From IMG/VR virus record IMGVR_UViG_3300014501_000074, positions 1-23,845 of that record: a stretch of DNA of 23,845 nt; one strand, written 5' to 3'. The stretch is from a virus. This document shows, one piece after another, positions 12,559 to 20,460 of the stretch (its first letter is position 1; the number at the start of each line of letters is the position of its first letter). The notes below the pieces were generated by a model. That model did no database searches. It was not told the DNA's origin and saw nothing but the letters and a program-made list of their open reading frames with translations. The translations under genes and the position numbers were made by a program.

Positions 12559-13650
12559 TCATTCGAAAAGCGGCCCCGGACTGGTCTTCGCGCGGTTGCG
12601 GTTCTTGGCGTTCACAGCGTGACGGTCGCCACCTTCGTAGTAGGCCAGACGCTCCCGTATATCGGCAACGTATTCTGCCTCGCGCTCGATAAGGATGGCG
12701 TCAAATCCCTCAGCGAGCGCGGCGACGCCCGCAGTACCGGAGCCAGCGAAGGGATCGAGAACTAGACCCCTCGGTGGCGTCACGAGGCGCATGAGCCAGC
12801 GGATTAGTTCTACCGGCTTTACGGTGGGATGCTTGCTACCCCATCTGTCCTCGCGTCCCGCCTTCGCCGAGAAAAAGAATCGGGATGCCGAACCGCTGTC
12901 TCCATACCACGTCACCGTTTCACCGGAAGAACGACTCTCTGCACCGTAGACGTTTCCCTGATGGCCTTTGCCGGTATCGCGCCGACTGACTTCCTTGCCG
13001 CTTGACCGTGTTCCAGCCTTGTCAAAAACCCCAATTACCTCTTCCGAGCTATCCGTGATGATATTGGCCGGCCAACGGCCACGGTCGGAAGGTATCGGGG
13101 CAGGGGTTGTGCCAGTGCGGTATTGATCTCGCGGGCGATCTCCAGGTATGCGCTCAAATGTGACGTTGTCCGCGACCTCGACCCTGCAGCCATCTATATT
13201 GAGGAATCGTGGCGCACCCGGATTGTAGGCCATCACAATCGGTTCATAGGCTGGTTTCAGCATATCTCGACGCTTCGGCCACCCTTGGCCAAACAGCCAC
13301 ATGATGCAGTCCTGGATGACAAAACCAGCATCCTCGATGGCGCATGCGAGGCGGTGGTGCGATCTTGGCGCGCCGAAGGCGAGCAGGAAGCCGCCCGGCC
13401 GAAGAACCCGTTTGAGGGCAATCCATGTCTCCGGATCGAAGGCGACACCCGATCCATCCCATTCGGTCTGCATGAACCCGCGCGCTATGCGCTGGTGATC
13501 GGCGCTCTTGGCGGGGGCCGCATTTGCTGCGCCGAACCGCTTGGTCATCGCTACTAGGTGATATGGGGGATCTGTTATAATTGAGTCGATGCTGTCGTCG
13601 GCGAGGGTCTTGATGACCTCGCGGCAATCGCCATGCTCTACGCGGATCAT
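12559..13650 (-). CDS. DNA methyltransferase, N6-adenine or N4-cytosine type
   Basis: 363 residues. Catalytic motif IV DPPY (27-30) precedes the AdoMet motif DPFAGSGT (~299-306), the beta-class order. An N-terminal IRVEHGDCREVIKTL and the KHPTVKPVELIRWLMRLV segment fit N6_N4_Mtase. The ~150-residue middle insert (~140-270) would be the target-recognition part. No endonuclease partner is nearby, so it is an orphan enzyme that may protect phage DNA or mark a regulatory site. Stop is followed by a hairpin. The start overlaps the previous stop (GATCATTT). Confidence 0.9.
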   Translation of the reverse strand: MIRVEHGDCREVIKTLADDSIDSIITDPPYHLVAMTKRFGAANAAPAKSADHQRIARGFMQTEWDGSGVAFDPETWIALKRVLRPGGFLLAFGAPRSHHRLACAIEDAGFVIQDCIMWLFGQGWPKRRDMLKPAYEPIVMAYNPGAPRFLNIDGCRVEVADNVTFERIPGDRPRDQYRTGTTPAPIPSDRGRWPANIITDSSEEVIGVFDKAGTRSSGKEVSRRDTGKGHQGNVYGAESRSSGETVTWYGDSGSASRFFFSAKAGREDRWGSKHPTVKPVELIRWLMRLVTPPRGLVLDPFAGSGTAGVAALAEGFDAILIEREAEYVADIRERLAYYEGGDRHAVNAKNRNRAKTSPGPLFE

Positions 13651-13973
13651 TTTGGGGCCGGGAGCGTGCGGAACTCGACTGGAATCCCAGAGTCCTTCGC
13701 GAACCCTATGCCAAAGTTCATCCCGTCGCTTATTCCGTGGTCGGTGTAAACGACGATAGCCTCGGCAACCTCAGCCCAGGCTAGGCCGGCCCTAATACCA
13801 AGAAGACGCTCATCTGGTTTCGTGTCATCTAGGATGCCGGGCTGGGTGTAGAGAAGGTGGCTGGCGATCGGTGCCTCGCCTCGCTGCAGGCAATCGCGGA
13901 CGCAGAGGCTCGCATAGGCGAGGTGGGCCTCGATGTCTCCCGCGAAGGGTGACTCTAGTAGGACCCGCCTCAT
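13647..13973 (-). CDS. Nucleoside deoxyribosyltransferase-like phage protein
   Basis: 108 residues. RRVLLESPFAGDIEAHLAYA continues to CVRDCLQRGEAPIASHLLYT, then ERLLGIRAGLAWAEVAEAIV and GISDGM. This is the compact phage family (DUF7768-like) related to nucleoside 2-deoxyribosyltransferases, with a beta-alpha nucleotide-binding fold. A nucleotide-metabolism or ligand-sensing role is suspected. It overlaps genes on both sides by four bases. Confidence 0.7.
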   Translation of the reverse strand: MRRVLLESPFAGDIEAHLAYASLCVRDCLQRGEAPIASHLLYTQPGILDDTKPDERLLGIRAGLAWAEVAEAIVVYTDHGISDGMNFGIGFAKDSGIPVEFRTLPAPK

Positions 13974-14995
13974 CCCTGCAACTCGATGATCTTCGCCGAC
14001 AGCACGGCCTCGACGATCGCCCTGGGGAGATCCGGGTTGATCCCAAAGGCGAACTGCATCCCCGGCTTCTTGAGGGCCACGCGCCAGGTGCCATTGTCTT
14101 CCTCGCTGATCGAGAAGCGCCAGCCCCCGCTGCGGAGGCCCAAGGCGAGAGTGATATCAGCAAAAGGATTGCCGTAAACTGTCACGCCGAGCGCGACATC
14201 GAGCCTCGATATAATATCTAGCAAACCGATCTCAGCCTCCTTTTGGAGGAGGGCGATCACCTCGCGAGCGTACCTGATTTGCTCGTCCAGGACGGTCGTG
14301 GAACGGAGCGGTTGACCGTCGCTCGCCGACCAGCCGCAATCGTTACAGACCTGTTCGCGCTCCCCGCTCGCGTCAAAACGGACATCGAAGGAACCGCAGG
14401 ATGGGCAGGTTTGTTCGGGCATCCCCGGCTCACGTTTGGACGCTATCTTAAGTCCAGGCGCCGCCAAGATATCATTGTCAGGGTCAATATCAACGTCGAT
14501 ATCAATAGCTGTAACTGGTGGCGTAACGACAGGCGCGACAGCGGGGCCGCCGTTTTTCGGCCACGTTCCCGACCCGCGCGCTTTGGCCGCTCGTGCTAAT
14601 CCCACCTCATACGTCAACTGCTTAACCGTCCACTTGCCGGCCTCGGCGCGCGCCAGCCAATACTCCTGCTGCTCGTCATCGAAAGACGCAATTTCGCGGT
14701 GCAGGCTCCAGCTAAGGATATCCGGGTCTCGGCGGCGCTCCTTAGATATCTTGCGCGCGACCCACAGCTTTTCACGGTGCTGCTCGATGAACTTCTCGTC
14801 GATAGCTTGGGAGAAGCCTTCGAAGTTTTCGCCAAAAAGTAGGCAGTCCCCGATTCCCCAATTTATCATCTTATGCGTGGCCGTGACCTGCTGAAACACT
14901 TCAAGCCATTGCTCGAACGTCGCGCCTGGGGCGATCGTAACGCCGGTGGGGGTCCAGGTCGCGACCTGATCGGTATAGATGTCCGCGTCCGTCAT
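13970..14995 (-). CDS. Phage protein with central zinc ribbon
   Basis: 341 residues from ATG 14995, chosen because it overlaps the upstream stop (ATGA); the longer frame into the neighbour is not needed. Residues ~10-150 are a helical block (FEQWLEVFQQVTATHKMINW, then GIGDCLLFGENF), known in phage proteins of unknown role. An acidic stretch IDIDVDIDPDND follows, then a zinc ribbon CPSCGSFDV...CNDCGW (~225-260), a coil (DEQIRYAREVIALLQKEAE) and a beta-rich C-terminus. It lies between the resolvase group and the nucleotide-modifying genes. Confidence 0.65.
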   Translation of the reverse strand: MTDADIYTDQVATWTPTGVTIAPGATFEQWLEVFQQVTATHKMINWGIGDCLLFGENFEGFSQAIDEKFIEQHREKLWVARKISKERRRDPDILSWSLHREIASFDDEQQEYWLARAEAGKWTVKQLTYEVGLARAAKARGSGTWPKNGGPAVAPVVTPPVTAIDIDVDIDPDNDILAAPGLKIASKREPGMPEQTCPSCGSFDVRFDASGEREQVCNDCGWSASDGQPLRSTTVLDEQIRYAREVIALLQKEAEIGLLDIISRLDVALGVTVYGNPFADITLALGLRSGGWRFSISEEDNGTWRVALKKPGMQFAFGINPDLPRAIVEAVLSAKIIELQG

Positions 14996-15219
14996 GCCGC
15001 GTTGCCTCCTGGCGGCTTCTCGTCGTCGTAGATCGGCGGCGCGGCCTTGGCCGAAAGATGGACCAGCCGGGCGTGTTGGGCATCCGATAGCTTGTAGCGC
15101 TTCAATAGCCATTCCATTTCAGCCACTCCCGCAAGCGAGTTGTGATCGTAGGGCGGCGGACTCGCGCAGGCCCGGTTGTGTGGCATGCTGACGTAACGGG
15201 CGCGCTCAATCTTCTTCAT
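14992..15219 (-). CDS. Small hypothetical phage protein
   Basis: 75 residues from ATG 15219, which overlaps the end of the resolvase gene by 14 bases; the stop overlaps the next ATG. Basic N-terminus (MKKIERARYV), then GVAEMEWLLKRYKLSDAQHA, a helical pair. No family recognised. Confidence 0.6.
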   Translation of the reverse strand: MKKIERARYVSMPHNRACASPPPYDHNSLAGVAEMEWLLKRYKLSDAQHARLVHLSAKAAPPIYDDEKPPGGNAA

Positions 15220-15655
15220 GCGCGTCCCCCTCGGGCAGAGGCATGTCGTAGCCAGGAGCACCGCAGAACTCAACGTGCCGAGCGAGCCTCTCCAGTACCT
15301 GCGCCATCGGCGCGATCTGTACCCGGCATTTCGTGGCTGAGGCATCCCGATAGACATGGAGGGCCACCATTTTGGAATCGTCCTCGGTGATGCCTAGCGA
15401 ATGGCGGCGGCGTGGACCAACCGGCCCCAGCAAATCTGGCACGCATTTTACGTTGTCCAGGTCAATGCCCGGCGGAAGCCAGATCGTCAACTCGAAAGGC
15501 CCGGTTATGGTTTGGCCTTTGGCCTGTAATTTGGCCTCCCAGCCGGCGTCCTCGCGCCACTTGATATAATGCACCGAGGGAACGCGATGCCTTCCGACTG
15601 TAGCGTAGAGATTGTTGGTCGATGGTGGTCGAGGAAGGAGCAGGGTGATTGTCAT
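15206..15655 (-). CDS. rusA: RusA-type Holliday junction resolvase
   Basis: 149 residues from ATG 15655 (coupled to the upstream TGA). The RusA pattern is clear: PPSTNNLY (10-17), Asp-rich catalytic GIDLDNVK (63-70) with a further Asp at ~74, and ITEDDSKM (89-96). RusA is a homodimer that cuts four-way DNA junctions made during recombination and replication. It fits the neighbouring exonuclease, annealing and HNH genes. The upstream part of the open frame overlaps the HNH gene and is not counted. Confidence 0.88.
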   Translation of the reverse strand: MTITLLLPRPPSTNNLYATVGRHRVPSVHYIKWREDAGWEAKLQAKGQTITGPFELTIWLPPGIDLDNVKCVPDLLGPVGPRRRHSLGITEDDSKMVALHVYRDASATKCRVQIAPMAQVLERLARHVEFCGAPGYDMPLPEGDAHEED

Positions 15656-16062
15656 TTTGGCATTCCCTGGTGGAGCAAGATCGACTGCCGCGCACGCATG
15701 ATCGCCCGGATGCCGGCCTCGCGGTTTCCCGTCACTGACCAGAGGCGCAGACTCAGGTCGAGAGCGTCGATGCCGAGCCTGGCCCAAAACGCTCCCTCGC
15801 CCTCTTTCGTGTGCTGGTCCGCCCGATGGCACCGCGCGCACAATGCAACGGTGTATTTGTCGTCAGGCTTCTGGCCCATCGCGTTGAGCTTCTTGAGCAA
15901 GGCATCGCTCTTTCTGACATGGGCCGCGTCGCAGGGACCGTCGCTGTCGCACGCGACGCACGGCAAGGTGCGTATCCACGCAAGGTGCCGGGACCGCAAG
16001 CCTTCCTTGGGTGCTCGGCGGTGCAGCCCGGTCTCTCGCGCTATCCGGGGGAGAGGTCTCAT
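15652..16062 (-). CDS. HNH/DUF968-like nuclease-fold protein
   Basis: 136 residues from ATG 16062, with GAGG upstream. A zinc-binding nuclease fold: CVACDSDGPCDAAHVRKSD (~35-53) and CARCHRADQH (~75-84), with His residues in AAHVR and the CH/QH pair. It resembles the small HNH (DUF968) proteins found beside RusA in recombination regions of lambdoid phages. The C-terminus is a helical tail (AIMRARQSILLHQGMPK). Overlaps the RusA start (ATGA). Confidence 0.75.
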   Translation of the reverse strand: MRPLPRIARETGLHRRAPKEGLRSRHLAWIRTLPCVACDSDGPCDAAHVRKSDALLKKLNAMGQKPDDKYTVALCARCHRADQHTKEGEGAFWARLGIDALDLSLRLWSVTGNREAGIRAIMRARQSILLHQGMPK

Positions 16063-16069
16063 GCCGGCC

Positions 16070-16267
16070 TCAATTGGCCCGGCGCATCGCCGATAGTGCC
16101 CGCGACAAATCCATGCTCGCTCGCTTCACGGCTCCGGTTTCCTTGGTGCCTGAAATGGGCCACGACCAATCTCCCGTATTGTCGGTAAGCGTGACGGCAA
16201 GCCGGTTACACGCCTCCACAAACCTTTGGGCCGTCCTCATCGCCTCATTGAACGTGTCCCGGTTCAT
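16070..16267 (-). CDS. Small hypothetical phage protein
   Basis: 65 residues from ATG 16267, overlapping the stop of the annealing-protein gene. An N-terminal helix (FNEAMRTAQRFVEACNRLA) and a basic C-terminal helix (KRASMDLSRALSAMRRAN) flank a Trp-containing loop. No family recognised. Its location suggests an accessory role in recombination. Confidence 0.65.
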   Translation of the reverse strand: MNRDTFNEAMRTAQRFVEACNRLAVTLTDNTGDWSWPISGTKETGAVKRASMDLSRALSAMRRAN

Positions 16268-17841
16268 TGACCACCCGCCAGCCGCTTGCCGATCTCCATG
16301 AACTTCGTCGTCACGAGGGTTTCATAGCTGGGGAAGGCGTCCTTGAGTCGGCGCAGATGCACCTCGTTGTCGGCGGCGAACTTGGCCAACTCCACCGCGC
16401 TGTCGACCTGCTCCACCAACATCATGAGTGTATCACGGAGAAGTTGGAAGTTCGGTGCGCCGCCCTGCTTGGTCGGGAGATCGATCTGAAAGGTCGCCCG
16501 GCTCCAGAAATCATTCCGCTCGACTGGCATTGCTTCGGCCTCGGTCTCCGGCTCGGTCGCGCCGGGCTCTTCCTGCTCCACTTCCGGGGATGGCCCAGGC
16601 TGTTGCTCGGGCTGCTGCGCCTCCTGGGGCGTCTCCTGCTGCGGTGCGGCCTTCTTCCTCTCGGCCTTGGGCTTGGCCTCGGCCGCCTTCTTGGCCGCAA
16701 CCTGTGCCGCCGCCGCCTCGCGCGCCTCGGCATAGGCCGGCCCAAGCTCAACCGACAGATCGGTGTGCCCTTGCGTGTCCAGCGCCTCGAACAGTCGCGT
16801 GTTGTTCTCCATGACCGCCCTAACGGCGGCCTCGGGGTCAGCTTGCTTCAATGCGACGACCAGGTTGTCCTGGTAGATGCGTGCGGCCCAGCCCGGCTTC
16901 TCCGAAGAAACCGAGGTTTCCTCGCCCTCGTGATCCGCTACGATAAACGGCTCGAACGCCACGTCCGTCGTCTTTCCCGAGGCGTATTTCTGCTCGAACT
17001 TGTCGAGCTTTGCCCCCGCTGCCCGAGTCGGAGCGGCGATCGGGTCGAACCAGTCGTCCGCGTCGCTCATACCGTCCTTCAACGACGCGTGGATCTTCCG
17101 CAGTTGGATGACCTGCGCCGGCCGGATCGCCTCCAAGCGGCACTGACAGCGCGCCTCGATCTGTTCACGGCTCACGCCGAACATGGAGAACACGTTGACC
17201 ATCTTGAGCAGCGCGGCCGGCGACGTATCTGCCGTCGCCTTGAGGGTTTCCTCGCACTGATCTTGTGCGGCTTGGACGACATCTCCGGGCATCACCGTCA
17301 GGAGCACGGCGCGCTTCCGGCGCTGTCCCATATTCGCAATTAATTCATACAAGTCGCGCTCGTCGGTGAGTTGGTAACCGCCCTTCTTGGTATCGCGCCA
17401 GTGACGAACCTGGAACTGCCGCTCGTCATAGTAGCCAGTCTCTAAATCCCAGGCATAGGCAACGCACTCGCTATAGCCGTTCTTCTGGCGGCTCAGTTCC
17501 TTGATGCCCGAGGCGATGTTGCCCCAACGGCGCGCAATATTTTCGGCGAGCCTGATCGATGGACCGGAGATAGCAGAACCGCCACGGCTGTACTGGTAAA
17601 GGGCACTCTCGGCCAAGCCGACCCGTGTGCAGTCCTGCAGGATCAGGTCCATGCAACGGATCACGTCACGGGGGTTGGCGCGAGCGATCATCATCCGCGC
17701 CTGGACCTCTGCGACGGCGCGCTGCTGCTCGACGCTTATCAGCCCACCCCCAACGGCAGGCGCGACCTCGCCCCTTGCGCCAAATGGGTTGGAAACCTGT
17801 TTCCCAACCACAACGCCGTCTTCGTCGTGCGTGTCGCTCAT
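16264..17841 (-). CDS. Putative phage single-strand annealing/recombination protein
   Basis: 525 residues from ATG 17841, chosen for GAGG seven bases upstream; ATG 17853 is also possible. The N-terminal ~300 residues carry a conserved phage block: MMIARANPRDVIRCMDLIL, GSAISGPSIRLAENIARRWG, YECVAYAWDLETGYY-like aromatics, RDLYELIANMGQRRKRAVLL and the hinge KIHASLKDGMSDADDWF. The middle (~370-450) is Ala/Lys then Gln/Pro/Glu-rich linker. The tail is a helical domain. The family is usually unnamed. The call as an annealing protein rests on its place beside the YqaJ exonuclease and resolvase. Confidence 0.6.
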   Translation of the reverse strand: MSDTHDEDGVVVGKQVSNPFGARGEVAPAVGGGLISVEQQRAVAEVQARMMIARANPRDVIRCMDLILQDCTRVGLAESALYQYSRGGSAISGPSIRLAENIARRWGNIASGIKELSRQKNGYSECVAYAWDLETGYYDERQFQVRHWRDTKKGGYQLTDERDLYELIANMGQRRKRAVLLTVMPGDVVQAAQDQCEETLKATADTSPAALLKMVNVFSMFGVSREQIEARCQCRLEAIRPAQVIQLRKIHASLKDGMSDADDWFDPIAAPTRAAGAKLDKFEQKYASGKTTDVAFEPFIVADHEGEETSVSSEKPGWAARIYQDNLVVALKQADPEAAVRAVMENNTRLFEALDTQGHTDLSVELGPAYAEAREAAAAQVAAKKAAEAKPKAERKKAAPQQETPQEAQQPEQQPGPSPEVEQEEPGATEPETEAEAMPVERNDFWSRATFQIDLPTKQGGAPNFQLLRDTLMMLVEQVDSAVELAKFAADNEVHLRRLKDAFPSYETLVTTKFMEIGKRLAGGQ

Positions 17842-17882
17842 GGATTGCCTCATCTTTCTCTGTGGTAATCAGCGGTTAGGCG

Positions 17883-18938
17883 TTAAGCGGCGAGCGGCGC
17901 TAACTCCAGCCATTGCGCGCCTGGTGCCCCCATATCAACCAATACTTGCACAACCGCTTCAGCGGTTTGGGCAAGTTCATTATCGCTGGCTGCGTCGCTG
18001 GCTGCGTAGCTGGCTGCGCTGGCTGCTGCGCTGGCTGCGCGGGCTGCGCTGGCTGCGCTGGCTGCTGCGACGCTGGCTGCGTCGCTGGCTGCGCTGGCTG
18101 CTGCGACGCGGGCTGCGCGGGCTGCGCTGGCTGCTGCGCTGGCTGCGTAGCTGGCTGCGTCGCTGGCTGCGCGGGCTGCGTTGGCTGCGCTGGCTGCTGC
18201 GACGCTGGCTGCGTCGCTGGCTGCTGCGACGCTGGCTGCGTCGCGGGCTGCGCTGGCTGCGCTGGCTGCGTCGCTGGCTGCGCTGGCTGCGTCGCTGGCT
18301 GCGCTGGCTGCGTTGGCTGCGCTGGCTGCGACGCTGGCTGCGCTGGCTGCTGCGACGCGGGCTGCGCGGGCTGCGCTGGCTGCGCTGGCTGCGCTGGCTG
18401 CGCTGGCTGCGCTGGCTGCGACGCTGGCTGCGCTGGCTGCTGCGACGCTGGCTGCGTCGCTGGCTGCGTAGCTGGCTGCGCTTAAACTTTCGGCCCGCTC
18501 GCACTTAATGGCGGCTTCTTCCAGCGCCTGAGAGTGCTTTGCGGGCATCTTCATTGACGCCGCTATCCTAAGCGCTCGCGGGACTGTCTTGTTAATAGTG
18601 AGCAAGGAAAGGCGCTTCGCGAATTCGATATCGTCGAGCGCGCCCTTGCTGCCGAGTTGAGCTAGCGCGAGCCGTTCGAGACCCTTCGCGCGCGCCTCAT
18701 TGGACGACCAGCCGGCATCGTTCAGCGTGATTTTGAAGGCTCGCAGCGCTGGCGACACGCATGACGGTTCGTCGCCATGCGGTTCGCCTAGCGCAAAGCA
18801 CACGGCCGCCTCGACACACATCTGCCCAGCGATCGGGTTTCCGATGCCAAATACCAAGCCCGCGCGGACGATTTCCAGAACCTTGCGCGCAACCGTGATG
18901 TCTACTGGCGCGCCGTACTCTGAGCGACTTGTTACCAT
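17883..18938 (-). CDS. Alanine/serine-repeat phage protein
   Basis: 351 residues from ATG 18938 (a TTG at 18998 is the longer option). The N-terminal ~130 residues are a conserved phage domain (ITVARKVLEIVRAGLVFGIG, then GQMCVEAAVCFALGEPHGDE). The next ~165 are near-perfect (A-A-S/D/R/Y/N) triplet repeats, probably one long Ala-rich helix. A conserved C-terminal cap follows (EAVVQVLVDMGAPGAQWLEL). Such N-cap/repeat/C-cap proteins occur in many phages without known function. It sits between the annealing protein and exonuclease genes. Confidence 0.75.
   Translation of the reverse strand: MVTSRSEYGAPVDITVARKVLEIVRAGLVFGIGNPIAGQMCVEAAVCFALGEPHGDEPSCVSPALRAFKITLNDAGWSSNEARAKGLERLALAQLGSKGALDDIEFAKRLSLLTINKTVPRALRIAASMKMPAKHSQALEEAAIKCERAESLSAASYAASDAASVAAASAASVAASAASAASAASAASAARAARVAAASAASVAASAANAASAASDAASAASDAASAASAARDAASVAAASDAASVAAASAANAARAASDAASYAASAAASAARAARVAAASAASDAASVAAASAASAARAASAAASAASYAASDAASDNELAQTAEAVVQVLVDMGAPGAQWLELAPLAA
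17980..18481. repeat. 500-bp tandem repeat of GCTGGCTGC units
   Basis: On the plus strand the sequence is built from GGCTGCGCT and variants with GTC, GAC, GTA or extra GCT steps, in steps of 9 and 3 bases. All are multiples of three, so copy number can change without a frameshift. As the unit lacks stop codons in most frames, it creates long false open frames on both strands. Confidence 0.9.
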
Positions 18939-18979
18939 GGCGAGATATGTCCTCTGTAAGAGTGCGGAAATATTAAGGT

Positions 18980-19486
18980 TCAGCGATTCTCGCGCCAAAC
19001 ACGGATAAGTTCTGTTAGCAGCGCATCAGCTTTGTGGCGACTGACCGAAATGCAGAAGATATTTCCAGCGACTGTTTTCGCCACAATCGCCGTGGGTGCG
19101 GCGCTCGCTGCAAGCCAATGCGGCGAAGCCCGTAGGATCGGATAGTTCGTCCAGTGCTTATGAGGTGCCGCGCCAGTATGATCGACGAAGATGCTCTCGG
19201 TGTATATCGCGGGGAATTCTACGCCGCCATATTTTATAAAAGGCGACATGGCGGATGGAACGACCGAGACCTCCGGAACCCATGTACGAGATTCCGCTGC
19301 GTCGGCATTATCAGCAGCAATGAAGTCAGTCAGGATTTGTTCCTGCTCGGCCTCCAAGACGGCGCGTTCCTCATTTTCTTGTTTATGTTTCTGTTCATCG
19401 AACATAGGAAAGGTAAGTCGTTTTGGTTTGTTTTCTGGGTTAACCGTCAGCGGTTTTTCGCTAACCGGCGACTTGAACGGCCACAT
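18980..19486 (-). CDS. Hypothetical phage protein
   Basis: 168 residues from ATG 19486, which overlaps the exonuclease stop; a GTG one codon earlier is also possible. The N-terminal third is charged coil (EQKHKQENEERAVLEAEQEQ). The C-terminal half is a mixed alpha/beta domain (TAIVAKTVAGNIFCISVSRH, then KADALLTELIRVW). No family recognised. It is positioned like accessory recombination genes. Confidence 0.65.
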   Translation of the reverse strand: MWPFKSPVSEKPLTVNPENKPKRLTFPMFDEQKHKQENEERAVLEAEQEQILTDFIAADNADAAESRTWVPEVSVVPSAMSPFIKYGGVEFPAIYTESIFVDHTGAAPHKHWTNYPILRASPHWLAASAAPTAIVAKTVAGNIFCISVSRHKADALLTELIRVWRENR

Positions 19487-20406
19487 CACTTTTCCCCGCC
19501 TTCTGCCTTGGCCTTCTTCTCGGTGACGCGGAATGAACGATATTCGCGCCGGTCATACTCGATGTGAGCCCCGGCCACCATCTTACAAGATACCGAGAAG
19601 CCGCCAATCAGCGCTCGCTCGGCGGAGTCGATGATGGTCAGAAGCTCAGCCTTAGCCGCATCTTTCTGTTCCGCCGCCGCCTTCTCAACCTGCGCCGCAG
19701 CCTTGTAGGTCGCCACTAGATCGCAGGCCCGGTTGTTCTCTCCGAGGTCGATGACCCGGCCATCCTCGACCTTGTTATACAGTTTGGAAATCGTTTCGCC
19801 GTCCTCTTCCCAATTGGGTGTGGGGGGCTTGTTGTCGGCGATCGACTGCCAGAAGGCGCGGACTTCGGCAGAGATCGCGTCTATGGTTTTCGGCCGTCGC
19901 TCGTATTCGAAGAGACGAAGATCGTTGCCGCCGACCAGGACCGCCATCACGCCCCAGGAGCGCCCGGTCAAGGCCAACTGGTGTTGCAGTTGAAGCTCGT
20001 AGGAAAGTGGAGGCTCCCCGTCCACCCAATTGCGTGTGACCAGCCAATCAGCGGTCTTGATCTCCAGGACGCCGGGGCCACGCTCGTTGGCGATGATTTC
20101 AAAATCAAGAGACGCGCCCGAGCGCGTGTCGGGGTCTGAGTAATAGCGGTGAACCTTCTGGACCTTCCATCCGGTCTTGACCGCGACGCCCTGGGCGATG
20201 GCTGGCTCCAGCAACGTACCCCACAGAACGCGACTATTATCCGACAGATCAGGCTCCGAAATCTTCCCGGCCTTCCGGTTCCAAAGCTCGAACTTGGTAA
20301 AATTTTGATGCTCGCCGAATAAGGCCGCCACTTCGGAACTCCCTACGTGCTCCGCCCGTAACGAATGCCAATGCGCCTCATCGCGGACCGTGATCGTGTT
20401 AGCCAT
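19486..20406 (-). CDS. YqaJ/lambda-exonuclease family recombination nuclease
   Basis: 306 residues. Motifs of the PD-(D/E)XK viral recombinase fold are in order: VGSSEVAALFGE (21-32), LWGTLLEPAI (61-70), GASLDFEI (97-104), LEIKTADW (114-121) and ELQLQHQLALTG (137-148). It would degrade one strand from DNA ends to give 3' tails for the annealing protein. The C-terminal ~60 residues are extra, with a coil (AAAEQKDAAKAELLTIID). GGAAAG nine bases before ATG 20406. The second tnpB element ends 26 bases upstream, so its insertion may have separated this gene from its original leader. Confidence 0.9.
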   Translation of the reverse strand: MANTITVRDEAHWHSLRAEHVGSSEVAALFGEHQNFTKFELWNRKAGKISEPDLSDNSRVLWGTLLEPAIAQGVAVKTGWKVQKVHRYYSDPDTRSGASLDFEIIANERGPGVLEIKTADWLVTRNWVDGEPPLSYELQLQHQLALTGRSWGVMAVLVGGNDLRLFEYERRPKTIDAISAEVRAFWQSIADNKPPTPNWEEDGETISKLYNKVEDGRVIDLGENNRACDLVATYKAAAQVEKAAAEQKDAAKAELLTIIDSAERALIGGFSVSCKMVAGAHIEYDRREYRSFRVTEKKAKAEGGEK

Positions 20407-20432
20407 TGCTTAAACTTTCCGATGGAGAATTA

Positions 20433-20457
20433 GGGGATTTATATACTTGACTACCCG
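20433..20457. repeat. Left 25-bp inverted repeat of tnpB element 2
   Basis: Perfect complement of 21722-21746. It reads GGGGATTTATATACTTGACT and five more bases, and ends three bases after the tnpB stop codon (20461-20463, minus strand). Confidence 0.9.
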
Positions 20458-20460
20458 ACA

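Noticed and set aside
16267-17343. 358-codon plus-strand frame opposite the annealing-protein gene
   Set aside because: Leu/Arg/Gly-rich shadow of the conserved minus-strand protein.
17627-18508. Open frames rich in Trp-Leu-Arg, Gly-Cys-Ala or Arg-Ser-Gln over the repeat
   Set aside because: They are by-products of a tandem repeat without stop codons; only the Ala-Ala-Ser frame joins conserved domains on both sides.
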